Origin: Bacillota bacterium
GTDB taxonomy: Bacteria > Bacillota > Clostridia > Oscillospirales > Oscillospiraceae
Length of the DNA: 64,000 bases
Direction: 5' to 3'
NCBI GenBank assembly: GCA_023386265.1
Contig: JAEWKA010000007.1
Location: forward strand, 124,001 to 188,000
Part shown: positions 39,719 through 48,254 of the stretch, piece by piece
Numbering within the stretch: position 1 is the stretch's first letter
Layout: each line of letters starts with the position of its first letter
The notes under the pieces: generated by a model
Told to the model about the DNA's origin: nothing
Database searches by the model: none
Seen by the model: the letters and a program-made list of their open reading frames with translations, nothing else
Program-made: the position numbers and the translations under genes

Positions 39719-42277
39719 TTATTTCGCGTCACTCCAGCTCTTGCCGATGTTCGCGTCGACGTCCAGCGGTACGCTGTAATGGACGGCGTTTTCCATCTCT
39801 TGAGTCAGTATTTTTTTAACGGTTTCGGCTTCTTTTTCGGGGCACTCGACTATCAGTTCATCGTGAATTTGCAAAATGAGCTTGCCCCCCAGCCCCTCTG
39901 ATTCTAAGCGGCGGTGTACATTCACCATCGCAAGCTTGATGATATCTGCCGCTGTACCCTGTATGGGCGTATTCAGCGCGACCCGCTCGCCGAAGGAGCG
40001 GAGATTGAAGTTCGCCGATTTAAGCTCCGGCAGGGGACGTCTGCGCCCGAAAAGGGTCGCAACATAGCCGTCGTCCTTGGCCTTTTTCTTTATGCTTTCC
40101 ATATAGCCGCGTACGCCGCTGTATTTTTCAAGGTAGGTGTCAATATAAGCTTTCGCCTCAGACTGATAAACGCCGATATCCTGCGCGAGCGAGAACGCAG
40201 AAATTCCGTACACAATACCAAAATTGACTGCCTTGGCGCGAGAGCGCTGTAGCTTTGTTACTTCAGCAAGCGGTATGCCGAGAACCTGCGAAGCCGTGAC
40301 GGCGTGGATGTCCTCGCCGTTTTTAAACGCGTTTTTCATTGTTTCGTCGCCGCTGATGTGGGCGAGGAGCCGAAGTTCAATCTGACTGTAATCTGCGTCG
40401 ACAAGCAGGTTTCCGTTTGAAGCGACGAACATCTTGCGTAGCTGCGCGCCGAGCTCGGTGCGCACAGGGATGTTCTGCAGGTTCGGCTCGGTCGAGGAGA
40501 GTCTGCCCGTTGCGGTCACGGTCATCTGAAAGCTTGTGTGAATGCGCCCGTCCGGACCTACAACCTTGATGAGGCCGTCGCAGTAGGTCGATTTGAGCTT
40601 GGTCAGCTGTCGGTATTCGGAAATTTTATCTATGATTTCATGCTTGCCGCGCAGATTATCCAAAACGTCCGCGTTCGTCGACCAGCCAGTCTTGGTCTTT
40701 TTTCCATAGGGCAGCATGAGCTTTTCAAAGAGTATCTCGCCGAGCTGCTTCGGGGAATTAATGTTGAACTCCTCGCCCGCAAGTAGCCAGATGTCCTTTT
40801 GCAGAGCTTCGATACCAATTGATAGTTGTTTTCCGAAGTCAAATATCGCCTGTCTGTCAACCGCGAAGCCGACCTGTTCCATGTGCGCTATGACCTCGCA
40901 GAGCGGAAGCTCGATTTTTTCGAGAAGCTCCGTCATTCCCTCGTTCTCAAGCCGGGCTTTCAAAACGGTATAGAGAGCGAAAACGGCCTCACTGCCGTGC
41001 ATTGGGTCGCCTAGATATTTTGCGGAGATTCTCTCCAGTTCATAGCCTGATTCCGTAGGGTCGAGGAGATAGGCGGCAAGCGCCGTGTCAAAGTCAAAAC
41101 CCCTGCAATCGAGATTTTCCGACATAAGACGACCCATAAAATCTTTGTTATTGTGGGAAAGCTTGTGAACTTGTTGAGAAAACAACTCTTTTAAGAAGCT
41201 GTTGTACTTATCGCCGAGATTTGCCCAACGCAGTATAAAAACGGCGTTTCCATCACAGAGCTCGAGAGCGTCAAGCCCTCCGTCAAGGGGAAGAACGGCG
41301 ATATAAGGCAGAGTTCTCATTTTTTCCGAGAGCTGCGTGAGCTCTGCTTCGTTGTTTACTTCAATCATCGGCAGAGCTGCAGGCTTCGGCGAGGAAGTCC
41401 CGTCCGTCTTTTCGGTGATACCCCATTTTTCGATAAGCGAGTTAAAGCCGAGACGGCGGAAAATTCCATAGCCTCCGCCGAAGTCGCCCGAAAACTCGCA
41501 GTTTTCGGGTGAAAAGTCGATGGGCACGTTTATTTCGATAGTTGCGAGAGAAAAGGACATCTGCGCGTCTTGTTTTCCGTCAACGAGCTTTGCTTTAACG
41601 GTATCCTTGATTTCGAGAGCGTCTACATCTGAGTAGATTTTATCTATTGTACCATAGGCGCGGATAAGTTCGGTCGCAGTCTTTTCACCGATGCCCTTTA
41701 CGCCGGGGATATTATCACTCGAGTCGCCCATGAGTGCTTTGAGGTCGACAATCATCTTGGGTTCAAAACCGTATTCCTCAAAAAACACCTCGGGAGTGTA
41801 TTCAGTCGTCTCAGTCTTGCCCATGCGGCTCTTGATATGCCGGACGCGGGTCGTTTTTGTAATGAGCTGAAAGCTATCCTTGTCGCCCGTAACGATGGCG
41901 CATTCCCAGCCCTTTTCCTCGCAGATGCGGCTGACGGTTCCTATGAGGTCATCCGCCTCATAGCCCTCAAGCTCGAGACGCTTGATGCCAAGAGAATCCA
42001 GCACTTCCTTGAGTATCGGTATCTGGACTGCAAGCTCGTCCGGCATTGCCTTGCGCTGAGCCTTGTAAGCCTCAAACTGCAAGTGGCGGAAAGTCGGCGC
42101 TTTGAGATCGAAGGCGACACAGACCGCCTGCGGTTTTTCCTCGTCTATGAGCTTGCGCAGGACAGTGAGAAAGCCGTAGATACCGTTTGTTGGCGTGCCG
42201 TCCGGGGAATTGAGCATACGAATTCCGTAGAATGTGCGGTTGACTATGCTGTTGCCGTCAAGGATCATGAGTTTCAT
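39719..42277 (-). CDS. polA: DNA polymerase I
   Basis: An 852-aa repair polymerase. The 5' nuclease domain (1-290) begins K-L-M-I-L-D-G-N-S-I-V-N-R-T-F-Y-G and has G-D-S-S-D-N-I-P-G-V-K-G-I-G. The middle domain lacks the D-x-E exonuclease pair (Y-I-A-V-L-P-L-D-G-G), so proofreading is probably lost, as in Bacillus. The polymerase domain has motif A D-A-D-Y-S-Q-I-E-L-R, motif B R-S-R-A-K-A-V-N-F-G-I-V-Y-G and motif C Q-I-H-D-E-L. The start is ATG at 42277, 10 bases after AAAGGA; the longer frame begins in non-coding DNA. Confidence 0.97.
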   Translation of the reverse strand: MKLMILDGNSIVNRTFYGIRMLNSPDGTPTNGIYGFLTVLRKLIDEEKPQAVCVAFDLKAPTFRHLQFEAYKAQRKAMPDELAVQIPILKEVLDSLGIKRLELEGYEADDLIGTVSRICEEKGWECAIVTGDKDSFQLITKTTRVRHIKSRMGKTETTEYTPEVFFEEYGFEPKMIVDLKALMGDSSDNIPGVKGIGEKTATELIRAYGTIDKIYSDVDALEIKDTVKAKLVDGKQDAQMSFSLATIEINVPIDFSPENCEFSGDFGGGYGIFRRLGFNSLIEKWGITEKTDGTSSPKPAALPMIEVNNEAELTQLSEKMRTLPYIAVLPLDGGLDALELCDGNAVFILRWANLGDKYNSFLKELFSQQVHKLSHNNKDFMGRLMSENLDCRGFDFDTALAAYLLDPTESGYELERISAKYLGDPMHGSEAVFALYTVLKARLENEGMTELLEKIELPLCEVIAHMEQVGFAVDRQAIFDFGKQLSIGIEALQKDIWLLAGEEFNINSPKQLGEILFEKLMLPYGKKTKTGWSTNADVLDNLRGKHEIIDKISEYRQLTKLKSTYCDGLIKVVGPDGRIHTSFQMTVTATGRLSSTEPNLQNIPVRTELGAQLRKMFVASNGNLLVDADYSQIELRLLAHISGDETMKNAFKNGEDIHAVTASQVLGIPLAEVTKLQRSRAKAVNFGIVYGISAFSLAQDIGVYQSEAKAYIDTYLEKYSGVRGYMESIKKKAKDDGYVATLFGRRRPLPELKSANFNLRSFGERVALNTPIQGTAADIIKLAMVNVHRRLESEGLGGKLILQIHDELIVECPEKEAETVKKILTQEMENAVHYSVPLDVDANIGKSWSDAK

Positions 42278-42344
42278 TCGTGCATATCCTTTCAAATCAG
42301 AGGCAATAAAGCCCCATACCGCTAAAAGCAGAGTATATTCTATA

Positions 42345-44312
42345 CTATTTTTCTCCACGGAGCTTAATTAATCTGTCGCGCAACTCGGCAGCAAATTCGA
42401 ATTCGAGCATCTTTGCCGCGTCCTTCATCTGCTTTTCGAGCTTTTCGATGAGCTGGCGTTTTTCCGAATCGGTCATTTTGATGCCGGCTTGGCCCTTTTC
42501 GTCGTCTTCGGTCACGCCGGAGATTTCCAGCAGGTTGCGGACGGATTTGACAATAGTCTTAGGAACGATGCCGTGCTCCTCGTTATAGGCGTTCTGCTTA
42601 ATACGGCGGCGGTTAGTTTCATCAATCGCCGCTTTCATCGACGGAGTAATCTTGTCGGCATACATGATGACAAGGCCACCAACGTTTCTCGCGGCGCGGC
42701 CGGTCGTCTGGATAAGGCTCGTTTCGCTTCGAAGGAAGCCTTCCTTGTCCGCGTCAAGTATCGCAACGAGCGAAACCTCCGGTAAATCAAGACCTTCACG
42801 CAGGAGGTTAATTCCAATAAGAGCGTCAAATTCGCCGAGGCGCATGTCGCGGATTATTTCCATGCGCTCGATGGTGTTGATATCGTGATGCATATAGCGG
42901 CATTTGATACCCGCGCCGCCGAGATAAGCCGTGAGGTCCTCCGCCATTTTCTTTGTGAGCGTCGTGACGAGAGTCCTCTCGTTTTTTTCTACGCGCATGT
43001 TAATTTCGCTTATAAGATCGTCTATTTGACCTTCGGAGGGACGGACGGAGACTTCGGGGTCCAAGAGTCCCGTCGGTCTGATAATCTGCTCGACAATCTG
43101 CGCCGAGCGCTCACGCTCATAGTCTGAGGGCGTCGCGGAAACATAGACGGCTTGCTTAATGCGCTCCTGAAACTCAGGGAATTTCAGAGGTCTGTTATCG
43201 AAAGCCGAGGGCAGACGGAAGCCGTATTCAACAAGGTTTTCCTTTCGCGCACGGTCACCGCGGTACATCGCCCGCACCTGCGGTAGCGTCACATGGCTCT
43301 CGTCAACGAAAAGTAAAAAGTCCTTAGGGAAGTAGTCGAGCAGCGTCATAGGTGCAGACCCGACGGGTCTTCCGCTGATGATGCGCGAATAGTTTTCGAT
43401 GCCTGAGCAGAAGCCAAGCTCCTGCATCATTTCAATGTCGTAATTCGTACGCTGTGAGAGCCGCTGAGCTTCAAGCAGCTTACCGTTGTCCTGAAACCAC
43501 TTGACGCGCTCGTCGCATTCGCGGCGTATCTCATGTATAGCGTCCGCCATTTTGTCCTTAGTCGTGACATAGTGTGAGGCAGGATATATCGCAACGTGCG
43601 AGAGCTTGCGCTTCGGCGCTCCCGTCACGACGTTAATTTCGCTGATTCTTTCGATTTCATTGCCGAAAAACTCGACGCGAATCGCCGTATCATACGAATA
43701 CGCAGGGTAAATCTCCACTGTGTCGCCGCGTACTCTGAACATATTGCGCTCAAAGGCGATGTCGTTGCGCTCGTAGCGTATATCGATGAGCCGTCTTAAA
43801 AGCTCGTCCCTTTCGCGCACCTGACCGGGGCGAAGTGAAATGACCATGCTCGCATAGTCAATAGGGTCACCCAGACCATATATGCACGAAACTGAGGACA
43901 CGACAATAACGTCACGGCGTTCGAAAAGCGACGAGGTAGCGCTGTGGCGAAGCCGCTCGATCTCGTCGTTTATGGAGCTGTCTTTTTCAATAAAGGTGTC
44001 CGTGTGCGGAATATAGGCCTCAGGCTGATAGTAATCGTAGTACGAAACGAAATACTCCACCGCGTTGTCCGGAAAAAACTCCTTGAATTCCGCGCAGAGC
44101 TGGGCGGCAAGAGTCTTGTTATGAGCAAGCACAAGCGTCGGCCGCTGAAGCTTCTCGATGACCTTCGCCATTGTAAAGGTCTTGCCGCTGCCGGTGACTC
44201 CGAGAAGCGTCTGATCCTCGAACCCCAGCTCAAAGCCGCGGGCAAGAGCTTCAATTGCGTCCGGCTGGTCGCCTGCGGGGGTGTATTCGCTTACGACATG
44301 AAAATCGGCCAT
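42345..44312 (-). CDS. uvrB: Excinuclease ABC subunit B
   Basis: A 655-aa damage-recognition helicase of nucleotide excision repair. Walker A is G-V-T-G-S-G-K-T. The beta hairpin S-Y-Y-D-Y-Y-Q-P-E-A-Y-I-P is present, as are D-E-S-H, the motif V-S-A-T-P and Q-T-T-G-R-A-A-R-N. The UVR domain (E-K-L-E-K-Q-M-K-D-A-A-K-M-L-E-F-E-F-A-A-E-L-R-D) closes the protein. Length is standard. It lies between pyk and polA on the same strand; uvrA and uvrC are not in the window. Confidence 0.98.
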   Translation of the reverse strand: MADFHVVSEYTPAGDQPDAIEALARGFELGFEDQTLLGVTGSGKTFTMAKVIEKLQRPTLVLAHNKTLAAQLCAEFKEFFPDNAVEYFVSYYDYYQPEAYIPHTDTFIEKDSSINDEIERLRHSATSSLFERRDVIVVSSVSCIYGLGDPIDYASMVISLRPGQVRERDELLRRLIDIRYERNDIAFERNMFRVRGDTVEIYPAYSYDTAIRVEFFGNEIERISEINVVTGAPKRKLSHVAIYPASHYVTTKDKMADAIHEIRRECDERVKWFQDNGKLLEAQRLSQRTNYDIEMMQELGFCSGIENYSRIISGRPVGSAPMTLLDYFPKDFLLFVDESHVTLPQVRAMYRGDRARKENLVEYGFRLPSAFDNRPLKFPEFQERIKQAVYVSATPSDYERERSAQIVEQIIRPTGLLDPEVSVRPSEGQIDDLISEINMRVEKNERTLVTTLTKKMAEDLTAYLGGAGIKCRYMHHDINTIERMEIIRDMRLGEFDALIGINLLREGLDLPEVSLVAILDADKEGFLRSETSLIQTTGRAARNVGGLVIMYADKITPSMKAAIDETNRRRIKQNAYNEEHGIVPKTIVKSVRNLLEISGVTEDDEKGQAGIKMTDSEKRQLIEKLEKQMKDAAKMLEFEFAAELRDRLIKLRGEK

Positions 44313-44337
44313 GAAATTCTCCTTGAAATAATAAGTC

Positions 44338-45753
44338 TTACACGTGCATAACCTTGATGAAGTTTGTTGAACCGGTAACGCCGATAGGCACGCCGGCGGT
44401 CAGAACGACCATGTCACCCGCTGAGAGCAGTCCAGCGTCGACGACAGCCGTAAGACCCTTTTCAAACAGGTCGTCGAGATTTTTCTCATCGTTCACCATC
44501 AGAGTGCTCACACCCCAGGACATGTTGAGCTGGCGGCAGGTCTGCTCGGTGGTGACTCCGGCGATTATGCGGCAGGGGGGACGGAAGGCCGAAACCTCCT
44601 GCGCCGATTTGCCCGAAAGCGTGAAAGTAACTATGGCTTTTGCTCCGAGGTCAATTGCCGAGGTGCAGGCCGCGTGTGAAATTGCGTGCGTAATGTTGCC
44701 GCCGCTTGAAAACTCCATCTTTTCAAAGCGAGAGGTGTAATTTATGTCCTCTTCGGCCCTGCTCGCGATGCGCACCATGGTGCGGAGTGACTCGACTGGG
44801 TATTTCCCCGCCGCAGTCTCGCCGGAGAGCATGATGGCGCTCGTGCCGTCATATATGGCGTTGGCCACGTCCGTTGCCTCTGCTCTCGTCGGACGGGGAT
44901 AGCTAATCATCGATTCCAGCATCTGCGTCGCGGTTATTACAGGCTTGCCGAACCTGTAGACCTTGTGAATGAGCCGTTTCTGGATTACGGGAACCTCCTC
45001 AAGAGGGAGCTCCGCGCCAAGATCGCCGCGCGCAATCATGATGCCGTCGGCAGCCTCAAGAATTTCATCGAAATTCTGAAGACCCTGCAGACATTCGATT
45101 TTGGCGATTATTTTGATTTTCTCGCCGCCGTTCCAGTTGAGGAGCATACGCACCTCTTTGACATCGTCAGCCGTGCGGACGAAGGAGGCGGCGATGAAAT
45201 CAAAGCCCTCGTGTGCCGCGAAGATTATATCGTCATAGTCCTTTTTGCTTATGAAGGGCATAGTGAGGACGACTCCGGGGACGTTCACACCCTTGCGGTC
45301 GGAGATAGGCCCGTCGTTTTCCACGGTGCAGACAATTTCGCTTCCCTTTGATTTCCTGACGAGCAACGATATCTTCCCATCGTCGAGAAGTATCCTGTCG
45401 CCGGGCTTCACGTCGCCGGGAAGACCCTCGTAGCTAACGTGCGCCATCTCAGCGTTTCCAAGGCATTCGCCTGTTTTCAGCGTGAAGGTGCTGCCGGTTG
45501 TGAGCATGGCACTGCCGCCTTCGAATAGGCCAAGCCGTATTTCGGGACCCTTCGTATCCATAAGAGCGGCAACAGGGATGTTGAGTTCCTCGCGCAGCGT
45601 CTTTAAATCGTTGAGCCTTTTGAGCTGTTCCTCGTGCGTGCCGTGTGAAAAATTGAAACGGGCTACATCCATTCCGCTTTGAATGAGCGTTTTCAGGATG
45701 CCGGTTTCGTCCGTTGCCGGCCCGAGAGTACAGATTATCTTTGTTTTTCGCAT
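44338..45753 (-). CDS. pyk: Pyruvate kinase
   Basis: A 471-aa glycolytic enzyme making pyruvate and ATP from phosphoenolpyruvate. It has M-R-K-T-K-I-I-C-T-L-G-P-A, N-F-S-H-G, D-T-K-G-P-E-I-R, the active-site I-I-A-K-I-E, and M-I-A-R-G-D-L-G-A-E and T-A-T-Q-M-L-E-S-M. It is the short type without the extra C-terminal phosphohistidine domain found in Bacillus. The start is ATG at 45753, 8 bases after GGAGG. Between 45754 and 45953 only AT-rich promoter-like DNA is seen. Confidence 0.97.
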   Translation of the reverse strand: MRKTKIICTLGPATDETGILKTLIQSGMDVARFNFSHGTHEEQLKRLNDLKTLREELNIPVAALMDTKGPEIRLGLFEGGSAMLTTGSTFTLKTGECLGNAEMAHVSYEGLPGDVKPGDRILLDDGKISLLVRKSKGSEIVCTVENDGPISDRKGVNVPGVVLTMPFISKKDYDDIIFAAHEGFDFIAASFVRTADDVKEVRMLLNWNGGEKIKIIAKIECLQGLQNFDEILEAADGIMIARGDLGAELPLEEVPVIQKRLIHKVYRFGKPVITATQMLESMISYPRPTRAEATDVANAIYDGTSAIMLSGETAAGKYPVESLRTMVRIASRAEEDINYTSRFEKMEFSSGGNITHAISHAACTSAIDLGAKAIVTFTLSGKSAQEVSAFRPPCRIIAGVTTEQTCRQLNMSWGVSTLMVNDEKNLDDLFEKGLTAVVDAGLLSAGDMVVLTAGVPIGVTGSTNFIKVMHV

Positions 45754-45953
45754 ATACAAACCTCCATTGACTTATTGTGAGGAATTAAAAATGATTGACC
45801 GAACATCAGTACAATTATCTAATTGTATTATACACCATATGCGTAAAAAAGCCACTATTAATATGTAACCGTTTGGTAAATACCCTATGAAAATAAAGCA
45901 ACTTACAAATCGTATGACACATGAAGCGTTTAAAAAAGATGGTTTACATAATA

Positions 45954-46508
45954 TTATAGCGGACGCCGCGGCGTCACGTTCGGAGAACGCTCACCGCCGT
46001 GCCAAAGCTCCGCACAGTCGGGTAGAGGCACCTTGTTTTTGCCGAAAGTTTCCGCAAGTCCGCAGATTTTGTCAGTCACGCAGACGATGAAACCTTCCAA
46101 GTGCTCAGGCGGAATCAGGGTGATGGGAAACATATGCCGGAGAATGATGTTTTCCTCCTCTGGCGACACAGCGTAATCCCGCATGGCGTTATGCGCCGCT
46201 ACCTTGGGATGAATGAAGCTGTTTTTTAGCTGGGAAATGTTCTCGCTTCGCCGGTCGTAAAAGTAATAGTCGTGAAGAAGTCCTCCCGTGACAAGACTCT
46301 TAGCTTTGAAGGGGATTTTAAGACAGGTCGCTACCCTCAGGCTGTAATACGCCACCGAAACACAGTGAGAAAAACGGGTCGTTGACCCATGCTGTCTAAT
46401 AGCACAGGTTTCCCGTAGCCCGCCGCTTTGAATTATCGGAACCGCGTATGAGATGAAATCCCGATCGATTTGTCGAACGGTTTTTATTTTGTTGGTTTCT
46501 TTCTTCAT
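45954..46508 (-). CDS. HD-domain phosphohydrolase-like protein
   Basis: A 184-aa protein with an HD domain. The first His is in T-T-R-F-S-H-C-V-S-V-A-Y-Y-S, the His-Asp pair is in G-G-L-L-H-D-Y-Y-F-Y-D, then I-L-R-H-M-F-P and a later Asp in C-V-T-D-K-I-C. This set fits the metal-binding H...HD...D pattern of small HD hydrolases. The substrate is unknown. AAAGG precedes the ATG, and it stands alone downstream of the PucR-type regulator. Confidence 0.82.
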   Translation of the reverse strand: MKKETNKIKTVRQIDRDFISYAVPIIQSGGLRETCAIRQHGSTTRFSHCVSVAYYSLRVATCLKIPFKAKSLVTGGLLHDYYFYDRRSENISQLKNSFIHPKVAAHNAMRDYAVSPEEENIILRHMFPITLIPPEHLEGFIVCVTDKICGLAETFGKNKVPLPDCAELWHGGERSPNVTPRRPL

Positions 46509-46553
46509 ATATTAACCTTTCTAAGCCAACATACCCCTATGAGACAATTCCGT

Positions 46554-48065
46554 TTATTCATCACCGATAAAACGCCCTATTCTGAAAGACATTTCCAGAA
46601 GAAAGCGTGTGTTGTTGTCGCTTAGATCAATCTGGGTCAGCTCGAAAATGCGCTTCAATCGGTAGGTCAGTGAATTGCGGTGTATAAAGAGCGTTTCGGA
46701 GCACAGCTTGATGCTGCAATCGCAGGAAAGATAGGTTTCGAGAGTGCGGAAAAGCTCAGCGTTGTTTTCGCTGTCGTAGCTGTGAAGCCGTGATAGCGCC
46801 GGATGACAAAAGGAGCTAAGCTCCTCCGGCTTTTTGACTGTGCAGAGGAGACCGAAAAACGCGTAGTCCACGAATTTGCAGACTCTTAGTCCGAAACGCA
46901 GACGGTTTTCAAGCTCAAGAACGTGGCAGGCCTGCGAATAGTTTCGGGCAAAGTCCTCAATCTTAAAAAAGGTGTTGCTGACACCGATTGCCACGGACTC
47001 GGTCTTTGCAAAGTCGCCAAGAAGTGTGAACTGCTCATTAGTCAGACCCGAAGCTCCTGCGGGCGGTAGAAGAGCGGCGATGCCGTTTTCATGGTAGGTG
47101 AGCTGGGTTCCCGGGAAAAGGGTCTTCAGCTTTGATGCAATCTGCTCTTTCAGATGCTTCTGACCGAGGTCGCGGGATTGGCTGATGCGCACAGCGCACA
47201 TATTCTCAGGAAAAACAAGCTTTGTGATGTAGGGCGCAAGCTTGTCCGCAGGCGCGCCAATGAGCATTTCATAGAGCAGGCGCTGGTATCGAGTGCTGTC
47301 CGGCAAAAGATAAGGCGCGAATTTCGCAATCACATCTCCTGCGGCGGTAGACACAATGCGGAGCAGCTCGAAGTGCTGCGGTGAAACGGGATTTTCGTTT
47401 TCGAGCATTACGACGAAGCCAATCATGTGTCCGCTTTGAAATATCTTGCTTGAGAGCTTGCGAAGAGGAGAGGCATAACAGGTCACGACTATAGGCTCCG
47501 AGGTTTTCGGAGCGTTTTTCACTATCTCCATGTCACTTACCGCACTGATAAATTCATAGCTGCAATAGCCTTGCCTGATATTTTGAGCCCAGAGTGGGTC
47601 GTCAATCGGATATATGTTCGAATTGGCGAGAACCTTGAAGTCGCGGTCGAGCAGAACAATAGAATTACCGAGCTTTGATGCTGCGAGATTCGCGAAAGCT
47701 GTAACGCTTTTTGTCTGAGCGGCACAGTCCATCAGCTCCGCATAGAGCCCCTTGCTTCGGGAGGCATCCACCAGCGACTTTGCGAGGTTAAAAAGGAAAA
47801 ACAGTTTTTGCTCCTCCGCAAGCGCAAGATCATTTCCGGCGCTCTCGAGAGTTTCTGTCGCCGCCGAAGCGACAAGCACGCAGTGGGTCGGGAGCTTTCT
47901 GGAGCTTATTTGTTCATAATAGCCAATATAGAGTACGTCGTTTTGGAAATCATCCTGAACCCCGTCCAGCAAGGCGGTGTCTCGTATGTCGAAGCAATCC
48001 GATATGCTGACTGTTGTGACAGGGACTTTTTCTGAAATCGAGCTGATAAGTTCACTGAAAAGCAT
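46554..48065 (-). CDS. PucR/CdaR-family transcriptional regulator
   Basis: A 503-aa regulator. The N-terminal half is a GAF/PAS-like sensor region (about 120-270). The C-terminus holds the PucR helix-turn-helix: L-E-T-Y-L-S-C-D-C-S-I-K-L-C-S-E-T-L-F-I-H-R-N-S-L-T-Y-R-L-K-R-I. The R-N-T/S-L-x-Y-R-L motif is diagnostic. Such proteins sense small metabolites and often activate a neighbouring catabolic gene. It is divergent from the flavin reductase/decarboxylase gene at 48255, its probable target. The start is ATG at 48065 behind AGAGGTG. Confidence 0.88.
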   Translation of the reverse strand: MLFSELISSISEKVPVTTVSISDCFDIRDTALLDGVQDDFQNDVLYIGYYEQISSRKLPTHCVLVASAATETLESAGNDLALAEEQKLFFLFNLAKSLVDASRSKGLYAELMDCAAQTKSVTAFANLAASKLGNSIVLLDRDFKVLANSNIYPIDDPLWAQNIRQGYCSYEFISAVSDMEIVKNAPKTSEPIVVTCYASPLRKLSSKIFQSGHMIGFVVMLENENPVSPQHFELLRIVSTAAGDVIAKFAPYLLPDSTRYQRLLYEMLIGAPADKLAPYITKLVFPENMCAVRISQSRDLGQKHLKEQIASKLKTLFPGTQLTYHENGIAALLPPAGASGLTNEQFTLLGDFAKTESVAIGVSNTFFKIEDFARNYSQACHVLELENRLRFGLRVCKFVDYAFFGLLCTVKKPEELSSFCHPALSRLHSYDSENNAELFRTLETYLSCDCSIKLCSETLFIHRNSLTYRLKRIFELTQIDLSDNNTRFLLEMSFRIGRFIGDE

Positions 48066-48254
48066 AGTCTCACCTCTGCGGATATTATAGTGCACGGCGC
48101 ACAAATCGGCAAGTTAATTCTGTGTTGCGCAACTATTTCTTTTTAGAATTTGGATAAGTATAATTGTATTGCTGAAGAATTAACAATCGGCAAAAGACAA
48201 GTTAAGATTAAACTGAATGAATCCCGAAGAAATTACAAATATGGAGGATTGCAA
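48066..48254. promoter_or_regulatory. Divergent control region of the PucR-type and reductase genes
   Basis: Two copies of AATCGGCAA stand near 48107 and 48184. Next to them are GTTAATTC (48113-48120) and its complement GAATTAAC (48176-48183). Together they build a symmetric pair of half-sites about 60 bases apart, suitable for a dimeric or looping regulator. The palindrome GTTGCGCAAC (about 48123) lies between. Binding by the PucR-type protein is inferred. Confidence 0.4.
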
